Assembly (NCBI GenBank): GCA_000715685.1
Contig: KL569400.1
Coordinates: 12,190-24,454 of the forward strand
Source of the DNA: Streptomyces lilacinus
Lineage (GTDB): Bacteria; Actinomycetota; Actinomycetes; Streptomycetales; Streptomycetaceae
Direction: 5' to 3'
Length of the DNA stretch: 12,265 nt
A program made the translations under genes and the position numbers. Shown piece after piece: positions 1 through 7,261 of this stretch (positions are counted from its first letter, which is position 1; each line of letters starts with the position of its first letter). The notes beneath the pieces are model-generated. The model was not told the DNA's origin and did no database searches. It was given only the letters and a program-made list of their open reading frames with translations.

Positions 1-1186
1 CCGCCGCGGCGACGGCGGCGGTGACCGCCGGGGCGACGCGCGGGTCGAACGGCGAGGGGATCACGCACTCCGCGCTCAGCTCGTCCGCGACCACCGCGGC
101 CAGCGCCTCGGCCGCCGCGAGCTTCATGCCCTCGGTGATGCGCGACGCCCGCACCTGCAGGGCGCCGGCGAAGATGCCGGGGAAGGCGAGGACGTTGTTG
201 ATCTGGTTGGGGAAGTCGCTGCGACCGGTGGCGACCACGGCCGCGTACTTGTGGGCGACGTCCGGGTGGATCTCCGGGTTCGGGTTGGCCATCGCGAAGA
301 TCAGCGCGTTCTTCGCCATCTTCGCGACCGCGGACTCCGGGACCGTGCCGCCGGAGACACCGATGAAGACGTCCGCGCCGTCGAGGGCCGCCTCCAACGG
401 GCCGGCGAGTCCGGCCTTGTTCGTGAACGACGCGAGCTCGCGCTTGACGTCCGTGAGGTCGTCGCGGTCGCGCGAGACGATGCCCTTGCGGTCGCACACC
501 GCGACGTCGCCGATGCCCGCCTCCACCAGGATCCTGGCGATCGCGACGCCGGCCGCGCCGGCACCGGAGATCACGGCGCGCAGCTCGCCGAGCGTACGGC
601 CGGTCAGGCGCGCGGCGTTGCGCAGCGCGGCGAGGGTGACGACGGCGGTGCCGTGCTGGTCGTCGTGGAAGACGGGGATGTCCACGCGCTCCTGGAGCCT
701 GCGCTCGATCTCGAAGCAGCGCGGCGCGGAGATGTCCTCCAGGTTGATGCCGCCGAAGGAGGGCGCGAGGCGGGCGACGGTGTCGACGAGTTCGTCGACG
801 TCCCGGCAGTCGAGCGCGATCGGCACCGCGTCCACGCCGCCGAACTGCTTGAAGAGGATCGCCTTGCCCTCCATCACGGGCAGCGACGCCTCCGGCCCGA
901 TGTCTCCCAGTCCGAGCACCGCGCTGCCGTCCGTGACCACCGCGACGACCTGGGACTTCCAGGTGTACTCGTGGACCAGCTCGGGCTGTTCGGCGATGGC
1001 GCTGCACACCTTGGCGACGCCCGGCGTGTAGGCGAGGGACAGGTCGTCCCTGTCGCGCACGGGGACGGTCGCCTGGACCGCCATCTTGCCGCCACGGTGC
1101 AGCGCGAAGGCCGGATCGAAGAACTCCTGCTGAGCCCCTTCGTCCGAACCGCTGTCGCTGCGAGGATTCACGATCTCCGCTGACAC
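1..1186 (-). CDS. maeB: NAD(P)-dependent malic enzyme, short MaeB type (3' end outside window)
   Basis: Oxidative decarboxylation of malate to pyruvate with NAD(P)H production in the cytoplasm; in Streptomyces this reaction is linked to supplying NADPH and acetyl-CoA precursors. 395 codons are visible from a GTG at 1186 and the frame is still open at position 1, so probably only a few C-terminal residues are missing. Visible motifs are the family start region with YTPGVAKVC (about 53-61), GKAILF with the catalytic Lys (about 108), NLEDISAP with metal-binding Glu150/Asp151, FHDDQHGTA (173-181), the nucleotide-binding SGAGAAG (207-213), MANPNPE (299-305) and NNVLAFPG (330-337). The phosphotransacetylase-like domain of long MaeB proteins is absent from the visible part and, judging by the conserved C-terminus, from the whole protein. 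The start is supported by AAAGGGG about 9 bases upstream and by the lack of an earlier in-frame start. It is divergent from the ABC operon. NADP preference is inferred from relatives; cofactor specificity was not read from the sequence. Confidence 0.95.
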   Translation of the reverse strand, partial: MSAEIVNPRSDSGSDEGAQQEFFDPAFALHRGGKMAVQATVPVRDRDDLSLAYTPGVAKVCSAIAEQPELVHEYTWKSQVVAVVTDGSAVLGLGDIGPEASLPVMEGKAILFKQFGGVDAVPIALDCRDVDELVDTVARLAPSFGGINLEDISAPRCFEIERRLQERVDIPVFHDDQHGTAVVTLAALRNAARLTGRTLGELRAVISGAGAAGVAIARILVEAGIGDVAVCDRKGIVSRDRDDLTDVKRELASFTNKAGLAGPLEAALDGADVFIGVSGGTVPESAVAKMAKNALIFAMANPNPEIHPDVAHKYAAVVATGRSDFPNQINNVLAFPGIFAGALQVRASRITEGMKLAAAEALAAVVADELSAECVIPSPFDPRVAPAVTAAVAAA

Positions 1187-1311
1187 TGTTCTTGACCCCT
1201 TTGTCGATTGCCGTCGAGGGTAGCCGCCCCAGGGAGTGCGGGGCGGGTCGGGCACGTGTCCGCGACCCGGCCGGCGGAGGTCCACCGGTCGGCGGGGCGT
1301 ACGGACGAACC

Positions 1312-1336
1312 GGGCGCGCCGCACATTTGCGCGCCC
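1312..1336. promoter_or_regulatory. Inverted repeat GGGCGCGC-N9-GCGCGCCC upstream of maeB
   Basis: Perfect 8-bp arms (1312-1319 and 1329-1336) flank a 9-base AT-richer loop. The element lies about 126-150 bases upstream of the maeB start. It could be a hairpin in a maeB leader or an operator, but GC-only arms can arise by chance in this base composition. Confidence 0.35.
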
Positions 1337-1546
1337 TGAGCCCCATGTGAGGGGTGTAACTGGTCTTTCTACCGGAAGAGCACTACGGCCGACGAGTGAG
1401 TTCCGGCTGTGTGTGACACGACTCCCGCGCGCGATCACCCCCGAAGCGTGTCAACTGGATCCGGACGCGCCGAGGAGTCCACAGAGTGAGACAGAACGGG
1501 CGTGATCTGGGTCTCGCCCCCAGAAGGCGTTCAGAGGACGTACAGC

Positions 1547-1594
1547 CACCCAAAGGGTGTGAACCGGCCGGTAACGAATGGGGATCACCCGTTA
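1547..1594. promoter_or_regulatory. Paired inverted repeats upstream of the ABC operon
   Basis: Two dyads lie just upstream of TTGACA (1602-1607): a perfect CACCC-AAA-GGGTG at 1547-1559 and TAACG-N13-CGTTA at 1572-1594. The second can be extended to GG-TAACG...CGTTA-T-CC if one base bulges. Their position, 170-215 bases before the binding-protein start, fits operator sites for nutrient control. The regulator is unknown. Confidence 0.35.
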
Positions 1595-1762
1595 TCCGAT
1601 TTTGACATCGCTGGCCCCCCGAATGGGGCAGTCCGGATGGCAAGATGCGCAGACCGCCCGAGGTCGCGGCCCACGAAGAAGTGTGCTGCGGCAACGAGCC
1701 GTGTTTCGCGTGATTGCCGAGTTACCCGTCGGATACCCCCTCGACCGCAGGAGGAACGAGCA

Positions 1763-2734
1763 ATGACCGCAAGCACCACCCCCCGCCCGGCTGCCGCCAG
1801 GAGTCGTTTGGCCGCCGTCGGCGCGATCGCGGTCGCCGGCACCCTGCTGCTGACCGGTTGTGGCGACCAGCGTGACAAAACGACGACCGGCAACGGCGCC
1901 GGCCAGACCGCCGCAGGCTCCCAGGCCCCCCTCTTCGGCAAGCTGCCGAAGAGGATCCAGGACGCCAAGGTCATCAAGGTGGGCTCCGACATCGCCTACC
2001 CGCCCGTCGAGTTCAAGAAGGACGGCAAGGTCGTCGGCATCGACCCCGACATCGCCGCCGCCCTGGGCAAGGAACTCGGGGTGAAGGTGGAGTTCAACAA
2101 CGGCACCTTCGACGCCCTGCTGACCGGACTGCGATCCAAGCGTTACGACATCGCGATGTCCGCGATGACGGACACCAAGGATCGACAGGAAGGCGTCGAC
2201 CCCAAGACCAAGAAGAAGGTCGCGGAGGGCGTCGATTTCGTCGACTACTTCAACGCCGGCGTCTCCCTCTACACGAAGAAGGGCGACACCAAGGGCATCA
2301 CCGGCTGGGACGACCTGTGCGGCAAGAAGATCGCCGTGCAGCGCGGCACGGTCTCGGACGACCTGGCCAAGGCCCAGTCCGAGAAGTGCGAGAAGGCCGA
2401 GAAGGACGCGATCAGCATTGAGGCCTTCGACACCGACCTCGAGGCGCAGACCCGCCTGAAGGCCGGCGGCGTCGAGGCCGTGTCCAGCGACTTCCCGGTC
2501 GCCGCGTACGCGGTGAAGACCTCCGGCGGCGGCAACGACTTCGAGCCGGTCGGCGAGCAGGTGGAGGCCGCGCCGTACGGCATCGCGGTCTCGAAGGAGA
2601 ACACCCAGCTGCGGGACGCCCTCAAGGAGGCGCTCGAGGCGATCATCAAGAACGGTGCGTACGAGAAGGTCGTCAAGACCTGGGGCGTCGAGGACGGCGC
2701 CATCAAGGAAGCCAAGATCAACGGCGGTTCCTGA
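1763..2734 (+). CDS. Amino-acid ABC transporter substrate-binding lipoprotein
   Basis: Extracytoplasmic solute-binding protein of the polar amino-acid family (family 3, glutamate/glutamine-like), which delivers substrate to the permease encoded next door. 323 residues from the ATG at 1763, chosen because CAGGAGGAAC sits 6-7 bases upstream and because it gives a proper lipoprotein signal: a short Arg-containing n-region, a hydrophobic stretch at 16-30 and the lipobox LLTGC with Cys33. Mature domain motifs include GSDIAYPPVEF (74-84), GIDPDIAAALGKELG (92-106), MTDTKDR with Arg141, the usual carboxylate-binding position, and SSDFPVA with Asp243. A Lys-rich insertion follows Arg141. Cys186 and Cys209 in the second lobe are likely to form a disulfide outside the membrane. 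It is the first gene of the operon, 63 bp before the permease gene. The exact amino acid transported cannot be read from sequence. Confidence 0.93.
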   Translation: MTASTTPRPAAARSRLAAVGAIAVAGTLLLTGCGDQRDKTTTGNGAGQTAAGSQAPLFGKLPKRIQDAKVIKVGSDIAYPPVEFKKDGKVVGIDPDIAAALGKELGVKVEFNNGTFDALLTGLRSKRYDIAMSAMTDTKDRQEGVDPKTKKKVAEGVDFVDYFNAGVSLYTKKGDTKGITGWDDLCGKKIAVQRGTVSDDLAKAQSEKCEKAEKDAISIEAFDTDLEAQTRLKAGGVEAVSSDFPVAAYAVKTSGGGNDFEPVGEQVEAAPYGIAVSKENTQLRDALKEALEAIIKNGAYEKVVKTWGVEDGAIKEAKINGGS

Positions 2735-2797
2735 CCGGGCCGGTCAGCCCCTCCCCGCTCTCTTGCCCTCGTACGGAACTGCTGAAAGGCACCACCC

Positions 2798-4276
2798 GTG
2801 ACTTCTTCCCCCGATTCCCCCACCCCCGACAAGCCGGACAAGGCCGCTGCCGCCGCCGGTGCCGACAAGGCCGGCGAGCCCGGCAAGACCGCCGCCGACA
2901 AGGCCGGCAAGGCCGAGGAGCCCTCGAAGGCTCCGGAGGCTGCGGCCGAGGCTGAGGCCGCAACCGAAGCGAAGTCGGAGACCGAGCCCGAGGCCGAGGC
3001 GAAGCCCGAGGCAGCGGAAGCCGCGCAGGGCGACGGCGCCGAGAAGGCGGCCGACGCCGACAAGGGCGACGGCGCGGCCGAGCCCGAGAAGGCCGACGCC
3101 GACAAGGCCGAGAAGGTCGAGCTCGAGAAGACCGAGTCCGCGGAGGCCGGGGCCTCCGAGCCCGCCGACAAGGCGAAGGCCGAGGCCGACGACAAGGCCG
3201 CCGACGCCTCCTCCGCCGACCCGGCGGACCCCGCGGACCCCGCCGACCCGGCCGACGGTGACGACGCCTCCGCCAAGGGCGACAAGGCCGACCCCGCCCC
3301 CGCCGGCCCGTCCGGCAAGGGCGGCAAGGACAGCGACGGCAAGGACACCGCCAAGGCCGGCGCCACCGCCACCGCCACCCTGCCCGAGGCGATCAAGGCG
3401 ATCCCCGTCCGGCACTACGGCCGCTGGGTCTCCGCCGTCCTGGTCCTGGCCCTGCTCGCGCTGCTGGTCAACGCGTTCGCCACCGCGAACGTCCACTACA
3501 GCGCCATTCCGGACTACCTCTTCGACTCCACGGTCCTCTCGGGCCTGGGCAAGACGATCCTGATCTCGGTGCTCGCCATGGTGCTGGGCCTGGTGCTCGG
3601 CATCCTGCTGGCGGTCATGCGGCTGTCGAAGAACCCGGTGACGTCATCCGTCTCCTGGCTCTACATCTGGTTCTTCCGGGGAACCCCGGTCTACGTCCAG
3701 CTGCTGCTGTGGTTCAACCTCGCGCTGATCTTCCCGTACATCAACCTCGGCCCGATCTACCGGGACGAGATGAGCGACTTCATGACCCCCTTCATGGCCG
3801 CGCTGCTCGGTCTGGGTCTGAACGAGGCCGCGTACATGTCGGAGATCGTCCGGGCCGGCATCCAGTCCGTCGACGAGGGCCAGACCGAGGCCGCCCACGC
3901 GCTCGGCATGAGCCAGGGCAGGACGCTGCGCCGGATCGTGCTGCCGCAGGCGATGCGCGTGATCGTGCCGCCGACCGGCAACGAGTTCATCAACATGCTC
4001 AAGACCTCGTCGCTGGCGGCGAGCGCCGCCCAGTACCTCGAGCTGCTGCGCTCCACCTCCGACATCGGTCAGACCACCGGTGCCACGGTGGAGATGCTCT
4101 TCCTCGCCGCGACCTGGTACCTCATCCTCACCAGCGTCTTCAGCGTCGGGCAGTTCTACCTGGAGCGGCGTTACGCCCGGGGATCGCTGCGCACCCTGCC
4201 GCTCACCCCGTGGCAGAAGGTCAAGAAGAACCTGGCCTCCTTCAGCAACCGTCCCTCCGGAGGTGTCACCGCATGA
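2798..4276 (+). CDS. Amino-acid ABC transporter permease with long charged N-terminal extension
   Basis: Membrane subunit of the importer (HisM/GlnP-type). 492 residues from GTG 2798, with GAAAGG about 8 bases upstream. Residues 1 to about 196 are low complexity and rich in Ala/Lys/Glu/Asp/Pro, with no Arg and no aromatic residue. By my count there are about 24 Lys against about 50 acidic residues, so the region is probably disordered and net negative. The transmembrane part follows: TM1 about 211-229, TM2 about 251-273, then further helices, with [10 protein letters not shown] at the start of the permease domain and the ATPase-docking EAA loop [20 protein letters not shown] at 364-383. There is no in-frame ATG or GTG between codon 1 and Met261, which lies after TM1, so the extension must be translated to make a complete permease. 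Only one permease gene is present, which implies a homodimer with two such tails. Its stop overlaps the ATPase start (ATGA). Confidence 0.93.
   Translation: MTSSPDSPTPDKPDKAAAAAGADKAGEPGKTAADKAGKAEEPSKAPEAAAEAEAATEAKSETEPEAEAKPEAAEAAQGDGAEKAADADKGDGAAEPEKADADKAEKVELEKTESAEAGASEPADKAKAEADDKAADASSADPADPADPADPADGDDASAKGDKADPAPAGPSGKGGKDSDGKDTAKAGATATATLPEAIKAIPVRHYGRWVSAVLVLALLALLVNAFATANVHYSAIPDYLFDSTVLSGLGKTILISVLAMVLGLVLGILLAVMRLSKNPVTSSVSWLYIWFFRGTPVYVQLLLWFNLALIFPYINLGPIYRDEMSDFMTPFMAALLGLGLNEAAYMSEIVRAGIQSVDEGQTEAAHALGMSQGRTLRRIVLPQAMRVIVPPTGNEFINMLKTSSLAASAAQYLELLRSTSDIGQTTGATVEMLFLAATWYLILTSVFSVGQFYLERRYARGSLRTLPLTPWQKVKKNLASFSNRPSGGVTA
2810..3385 (+). repeat. Low-complexity coding repeat, ADKA/AEA/PAD-rich
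   Basis: This segment encodes the permease tail. The unit GCCGACAAGGCC (Ala-Asp-Lys-Ala) and close variants recur many times, and 3218-3256 encodes four successive Pro-Ala-Asp triplets. The pattern looks like expansion of short in-frame units within a coding region rather than a mobile or CRISPR-type repeat. Tail length is likely to vary between strains. Confidence 0.7.
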
Positions 4277-5034
4277 ACGCCATGGTGAAGGCCGAGGGCG
4301 TCCACAAGTCCTACGGCGCCGTGCAGGTCCTCAAGGGCATCGACCTCGAGGTCGCCCCGCGCGAGGTGTTCTGCCTCATCGGCCCCTCCGGTTCCGGCAA
4401 GTCCACCTTCCTGCGGTGCATCAACCACCTCGAGCAGGTCAACGCCGGCCGGCTGTACGTCGACGGGCAGCTGGTGGGCTACCGCCAGCAGGGCAACAAG
4501 CTGTACGAGCTCAAGGACAGCGAGGTCGCCCGCAACCGCCGGGACATCGGCATGGTGTTCCAGCGCTTCAACCTCTTCCCGCACATGACCGCGCTCGCCA
4601 ACGTGATGGAGGCGCCGGTCCAGGTGAAGGGCGAGAGCAAGGCGGTGGCCCGGGAGCGGGCGAAGAAGCTGCTCGACCGCGTCGGCCTCGGCGACAAGGC
4701 CGAGAACTACCCCTCCCAGCTCTCCGGCGGCCAGCAGCAGCGGGTCGCGATCGCGCGGGCGCTGGCGATGGAGCCGAAGCTCATGCTCTTCGACGAGCCG
4801 ACCTCGGCGCTGGACCCCGAGCTGGTGGGCGACGTCCTCGACGTCATGCGGGGCCTCGCGGAGGACGGCATGACGATGATCGTGGTCACCCACGAGATGG
4901 GCTTCGCCCGCGAGGTCGGCGACTCCGTGGTCTTCATGGACAACGGCGTCGTCGTCGAGTCGGGCAACCCGCGGGACGTGCTGACGAACCCGCGGCACGA
5001 GCGGACGAAGTCCTTCCTGTCGAAGGTGCTCTGA
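4273..5034 (+). CDS. Amino-acid ABC transporter ATP-binding protein
   Basis: Cytoplasmic ATPase subunit that powers the importer (GlnQ/HisP class). 253 residues. All key motifs are intact: Walker [10 protein letters not shown] (37-45), Q-loop Gln97 in [10 protein letters not shown], signature LSGGQ (150-154), Walker B LMLFDEP (170-176), D-loop SALD (178-181) and switch His207 in VTHEMGFA. The region [20 protein letters not shown] between Walker A and the Q-loop is typical of polar amino-acid importers of this class. The start ATG overlaps the permease stop as ATGA, and GGAGG lies about 11 bases upstream inside the permease gene, so translation is probably coupled. A second ATG three codons in (4282) is an alternative. 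Length is normal for the family. Confidence 0.96.
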   Translation: MNAMVKAEGVHKSYGAVQVLKGIDLEVAPREVFCLIGPSGSGKSTFLRCINHLEQVNAGRLYVDGQLVGYRQQGNKLYELKDSEVARNRRDIGMVFQRFNLFPHMTALANVMEAPVQVKGESKAVARERAKKLLDRVGLGDKAENYPSQLSGGQQQRVAIARALAMEPKLMLFDEPTSALDPELVGDVLDVMRGLAEDGMTMIVVTHEMGFAREVGDSVVFMDNGVVVESGNPRDVLTNPRHERTKSFLSKVL

Positions 5035-5051
5035 CGACCGAGGGGCGGTCT

Positions 5052-5094
5052 CCCGAGGGGCGGTACGGGTGGTGGGCCCGTACCGCCCCTCGGG
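5052..5094 (+). terminator. Intrinsic-type terminator hairpin after the ABC operon
   Basis: Perfect 18-bp inverted repeat: CCCGAGGGGCGGTACGGG (5052-5069) pairs with 5077-5094 around a 7-base loop. It starts 17 bases after the ATPase stop. There is no T-tract, as is common for actinobacterial terminators. An extra copy of GAGGGGCGGT just upstream (5040-5049) could form an alternative stem. Confidence 0.85.
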
Positions 5095-5132
5095 CATGCT
5101 CCGCGCGGGGGCATGTCGGGACGAGCGAGATG

Positions 5133-5200
5133 TAATACCCTCGAAGCAGGACCAGTCATTACTGATCGGCCTCAGCGACCCCGGACCGCCTCCGTAAGGA
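5133..5200 (+). promoter_or_regulatory. Possible promoter, operator and RBS of the CGNR gene
   Basis: TAATAC at 5133-5138 resembles a -10 box, though no good -35 box is seen at the right distance. Downstream, AGTCATTACT at 5154-5163 is a near palindrome (8 of 10 positions) that stands out in this GC-rich sequence. AAGGA at 5196-5200 is the ribosome binding site, 6 bases before GTG 5207. The stretch between the operon terminator and this gene contains no other gene. Confidence 0.35.
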
Positions 5201-5206
5201 CTACAA

Positions 5207-5851
5207 GTGGAACTGGCCCATTACTCGGACTTCGCCGTGCGGCTGGTCAACACCGAGCAGCCCGCGCGGGGCGTGGACACGCTCACCTCGATGGAGGCGG
5301 TGCGCGCCCTCTTCGGCGGCGCCGCCCAGGCCGCCCGGCGGCTGACCGACGGCGACCTGACCCGGCTGCGCAGCGTCCGGGGTCGGCTGCGCGCGGTCTT
5401 CGAGGCGGCGGCCGAGGGCGAGGAGGTGCGGGCGGTCGATCTGCTGAACGCGCTGCTGATGGACTTCCCCGTGAGCCCGCAGATCTCCGGCCACGAGTAC
5501 CGGGACGAGGACGGGCGCCCCAAGTGGCACATGCACATCGCCGACCACGCGGCGAACGCGGGCGCCTCGTACACGGCCACGGCCTGCATGGGCCTCGCGA
5601 TGCACCTGACCGAGTACGGCGTCGAGCGCCTCGGCATCTGTCAGGCCGCGCCCTGCCGCAACGCCTACCTCGACACCTCGACCAACCGTTCCCGCCGCTA
5701 CTGCTCCGACCGCTGCGCGACCCGCGCCAACGTCGCGGCCTACCGCGCCCGCAAGCGCCGGGAGAGCGAGCGCTCGGAGGAGCGCGCGGACGACCTCACG
5801 GGGCGTACGGCCGCGGCCGCCCACGACAGCAGCGTCCCGGGCGTGCGCTGA
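5207..5851 (+). CDS. CGNR zinc-finger (ABATE-domain) protein, probable transcription regulator
   Basis: 214 residues. The N-terminal ABATE-like region (about 1-95) begins ELAHYSDFAVRLVNT, and the C-terminal zinc finger (about 143-184) has Cys145, Cys150, Cys166 and Cys170 in a C-x4-C...C-x3-C arrangement followed by the basic stretch NVAAYRARKRR. Proteins with this layout are generally annotated as DNA-binding regulators, but few have been studied. The name-giving Cys-Gly-Asn-Arg motif reads Cys-Ala-Thr-Arg here (170-173). The GTG start is fixed by AAGGA 6 bases upstream. The last 112 bp lie antisense to the 3' end of sodX. The tail after residue 185 is Glu/Arg-rich and looks unstructured. 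A regulatory link with the adjacent Ni-SOD genes is possible from position but is not shown. Confidence 0.88.
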   Translation: MELAHYSDFAVRLVNTEQPARGVDTLTSMEAVRALFGGAAQAARRLTDGDLTRLRSVRGRLRAVFEAAAEGEEVRAVDLLNALLMDFPVSPQISGHEYRDEDGRPKWHMHIADHAANAGASYTATACMGLAMHLTEYGVERLGICQAAPCRNAYLDTSTNRSRRYCSDRCATRANVAAYRARKRRESERSEERADDLTGRTAAAAHDSSVPGVR

Positions 5852-6207
5852 CCCGCCCCCGGGGGCCGGCGCAGCCGGACCCAGGCCCGGGCCACCACGA
5901 GCTCGTCCGGCACGGTGCCGAACTCCCGGCTGTCGTTCTCCACCAGCGGGTTGTCGCCCATCACCCACCAGCCGCCCTCGCGCCGCTCCACCGCGCGCTT
6001 GACGATCAGCAGGTCCTGGCGGAACGGGTGGCGCATCACCACCACGTCACCCGGACGAACGACCGCCCCGTACCGGACGACCAGCTGGTCGCCGGGGTTG
6101 AGGGTCGGCACCATCGAGGGGTTGTAGACCTCGGCCAGCCCGATCCGCAGCAGTCCCCGGTGCTCGCGGTCCAGCTCGTGTCCGCGCTCGTCCAGCTGCT
6201 CCTGCAT
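5740..6207 (-). CDS. sodX: Nickel-type superoxide dismutase maturation protease SodX
   Basis: S26 signal-peptidase-like serine protease that is thought to remove the SodN leader so that the new N-terminal His can bind nickel. 155 residues from ATG 6207, with GGAGG 7 bases upstream; the adjacent GTG at 6210 is also possible. The catalytic Ser31 lies in NPSMVPTL and the general-base Lys70 in LLIVKRAVERR; the conserved GWWVMGDN box (79-86) follows. Unlike secretory signal peptidases it has no N-terminal membrane anchor, which fits processing of a cytoplasmic precursor. It is divergent from sodN. Its 3' end runs 112 bp into the CGNR gene on the opposite strand, with TAG at 5740-5742 opposite the basic end of the zinc finger. 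The C-terminal tail (about 118-155) is Arg/Ser-rich. Confidence 0.92.
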   Translation of the reverse strand: MQEQLDERGHELDREHRGLLRIGLAEVYNPSMVPTLNPGDQLVVRYGAVVRPGDVVVMRHPFRQDLLIVKRAVERREGGWWVMGDNPLVENDSREFGTVPDELVVARAWVRLRRPPGAGQRTPGTLLSWAAAAVRPVRSSARSSERSLSRRLRAR

Positions 6208-6307
6208 CACGGCACCTCCGCGTCCGTTCCTCCGCCGATCCCAGACTGACATCGGACTTTTGTCCTCAGCGCTCCGGGGCACCCGAGAAAAGCCTTCCCG
6301 CACCGAG

Positions 6308-6349
6308 TAATCTCGCACCTGAGAAGACGATCACGAGGAAGGACAGCAC
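6308..6349 (+). promoter_or_regulatory. sodN -10 box, short leader and RBS (likely antisense-RNA target)
   Basis: TAATCT at 6308-6313 fits a -10 box and would start transcription near 6320, giving a leader of about 30 bases. AGGAAGGA at 6335-6342 is the ribosome binding site. No clear -35 box is seen at 6285-6291. In S. coelicolor a small RNA processed from the sodF 3' UTR (s-SodF, under the nickel regulator Nur) is known to pair with the 5' end of sodN mRNA including the ribosome binding site. The same control is inferred here but cannot be confirmed without sodF. Confidence 0.55.
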
Positions 6350-6745
6350 ATGCTTTCCCGCCTGTTCGCCCCCAAGGTGAAGGTCAGCGCGCACTGCGAC
6401 CTGCCCTGCGGTGTGTACGACCCGGCCCAGGCCCGCATCGAGGCGGAGTCGGTCAAGGCCGTCCAGGAGAAGTACCTGGCCAACGAGGACCCCCACTTCC
6501 GCGCTCGCGCCACGGTCATCAAGGAGCAGCGCGCCGAGCTGGCCAAGCACCACGTCTCCGTGCTGTGGAGCGACTACTTCAAGCCCCCGCACTTCGAGAA
6601 GTACCCCCAGCTGCACCAGCTGGTCAACGACACGCTCAAGGCGCTGAGCACGGCCAAGGCGTCGACGGACCCGAAGACCGGCGAGAAGGCCCTCGAGCTG
6701 ATCGCCGAGATCGACCGCATCTTCTGGGAGACGAAGAAGGCCTGA
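6350..6745 (+). CDS. sodN: Nickel superoxide dismutase SodN precursor
   Basis: Disproportionates superoxide to oxygen and hydrogen peroxide in the cytoplasm; the mature enzyme is a hexamer of four-helix bundles. 131 residues: a 14-residue leader (MLSRLFAPKVKVSA) and a 117-residue mature chain starting HCDLPCGVYDP. This is the complete nickel hook: His1 (amine and side chain), Cys2 and Cys6 of the mature protein, which are residues 15, 16 and 20 of the precursor. Length matches the family. The remainder contains helices with ATVIKEQRAELAKHHVSVLW and HFEKYPQLHQLVNDTLKAL. The start is supported by AGGAAGGA 7 bases upstream. It is divergent from its processing protease SodX and followed by a strong palindromic terminator. 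Expression is expected to be nickel-dependent by analogy with S. coelicolor. Confidence 0.98.
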   Translation: MLSRLFAPKVKVSAHCDLPCGVYDPAQARIEAESVKAVQEKYLANEDPHFRARATVIKEQRAELAKHHVSVLWSDYFKPPHFEKYPQLHQLVNDTLKALSTAKASTDPKTGEKALELIAEIDRIFWETKKA

Positions 6746-6760
6746 GCCGTCTTCGCCCCG

Positions 6761-6802
6761 CGCAAAGGGCCCGGCCACCGTACGGTGGCCGGGCCCTTTG
6801 CG
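6761..6802. terminator. 42-bp perfect palindrome, bidirectional terminator
   Basis: The sequence 6761-6802 is identical to its own reverse complement, beginning CGCAAAGGGCCCGGCCACCG and centred on GTAC. It lies 15 bases after the sodN stop and 18 bases before the end of the convergent lipoprotein gene, so it can stop transcription from both sides. AAAG/CTTT at the stem base gives each strand a short T-run. Confidence 0.88.
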
Positions 6803-6820
6803 GTCGTTCGGAGCCACGGC

Positions 6821-7261
6821 TCACGGCCGTGACGTGCCCGCGGACTGCTTGGGGCCGGCGCCCTTGCGGTGGCCGAGCGGGACGTACCAGGTGCCGTCCT
6901 CGCGTTCGAGCGAGAGGCCCTCGCGCTGCTCCCGGCCCGCGCCGTCCTTCGCGCGGACGACGACGTCCGCGAAGTCCGGGCCGAACTCGTGACCGACCGC
7001 CATGTCGACGATCTTCAGGCCGCGGCCGCCGCGCTTCTCGACGAGGGCGCGGGCGTCCTCGCGCGTCCCCTCGTAGCCGGGCCGGCCGAGGCCGGCGAGG
7101 GCGTCGGGGTCGCGGGCGTTGAGGGCGTCGACGTAGGCGGTGGCGGTCTCCTTCTCCGTCCGGCCCCGCTCCGGGGAGTCGCTGCCGCAGCCGGCCAGGG
7201 CGAGCAGCAGGGCGGCTGCCGTGGCGATCCCGGCGGCGTGGCGCGTGCGGTGCGTTCCCAT
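6821..7261 (-). CDS. Small lipoprotein of unknown function
   Basis: 145 residues with a clear lipoprotein signal: basic n-region MGTHRTRH, a hydrophobic stretch at about 10-23 and the lipobox LAGC with Cys25. The mature part begins with a short Ser/Glu/Arg linker, then AYVDALNARDPDALAGLGRP, a helix seen in many small NTF2-like or DUF4878-like secreted domains, and ends with LEREDGTWYVPL and a Lys/Gly/Ser-rich tail. The start ATG at 7261 is supported by AAGGA about 12 bases upstream. It faces sodN across the palindromic terminator and is divergent from the VC0807-type gene. I do not recognise a specific function; the NTF2-like assignment is a guess from pattern only. Confidence 0.8.
   Translation of the reverse strand: MGTHRTRHAAGIATAAALLLALAGCGSDSPERGRTEKETATAYVDALNARDPDALAGLGRPGYEGTREDARALVEKRGGRGLKIVDMAVGHEFGPDFADVVVRAKDGAGREQREGLSLEREDGTWYVPLGHRKGAGPKQSAGTSRP

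Larger units (their letters stand above)
1187..1762. promoter_or_regulatory. 576-bp divergent control region between maeB and the ABC operon
   Basis: No convincing gene is present. The region must hold promoters for both the malic enzyme gene (leftward) and the ABC transporter operon (rightward). It is rich in short inverted repeats: an 8-bp-arm hairpin at 1312-1336, CCCC/GGGG around ATGTGA at 1341-1354, GTGT-GTG-ACAC at 1409-1419, CACCC-AAA-GGGTG at 1547-1559, and TAACG...CGTTA at 1572-1594. A perfect TTGACA hexamer sits at 1602-1607, but no good -10 box lies 16-19 bases after it. The ribosome binding site for the binding-protein gene, CAGGAGGAAC, is at about 1748-1757. Which repeats are operators cannot be decided from sequence alone. 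Confidence 0.5.

Noticed and set aside
21..1031. 336-codon plus-strand frame, and an overlapping frame at 251-1183
   Set aside because: Both are antisense to the malic enzyme gene, which has complete family motifs.
1236..1505. 89-codon plus-strand frame in the divergent spacer
   Set aside because: Arg/Gly/Thr-rich composition, no ribosome binding site and no motif; more likely non-coding regulatory DNA.
1571..1606. Possible GlnR-type nitrogen box (GTAAC-N6-GGATC)
   Set aside because: The first half fits the gTnAC half-site, but the second half matches the GaAAc half-site at only three of five positions and the following repeat does not fit.
1602..1607. TTGACA as the -35 of the ABC operon promoter
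   Set aside because: No acceptable -10 hexamer occurs 16-19 bases downstream, so it is noted within the spacer and not called a promoter.
3218..3256. Short tandem triplet-codon repeat considered as a non-coding or CRISPR-like repeat
   Set aside because: It is in frame, encodes Pro-Ala-Asp repeats and has no spacers; it is part of the permease tail.
2269..3396. Minus-strand Ser/Ala-rich 375-codon frame and Gly-rich frame 2744-3496
   Set aside because: These are mirror images of the low-complexity permease tail and the binding-protein 3' end; the repeat pattern explains their length.
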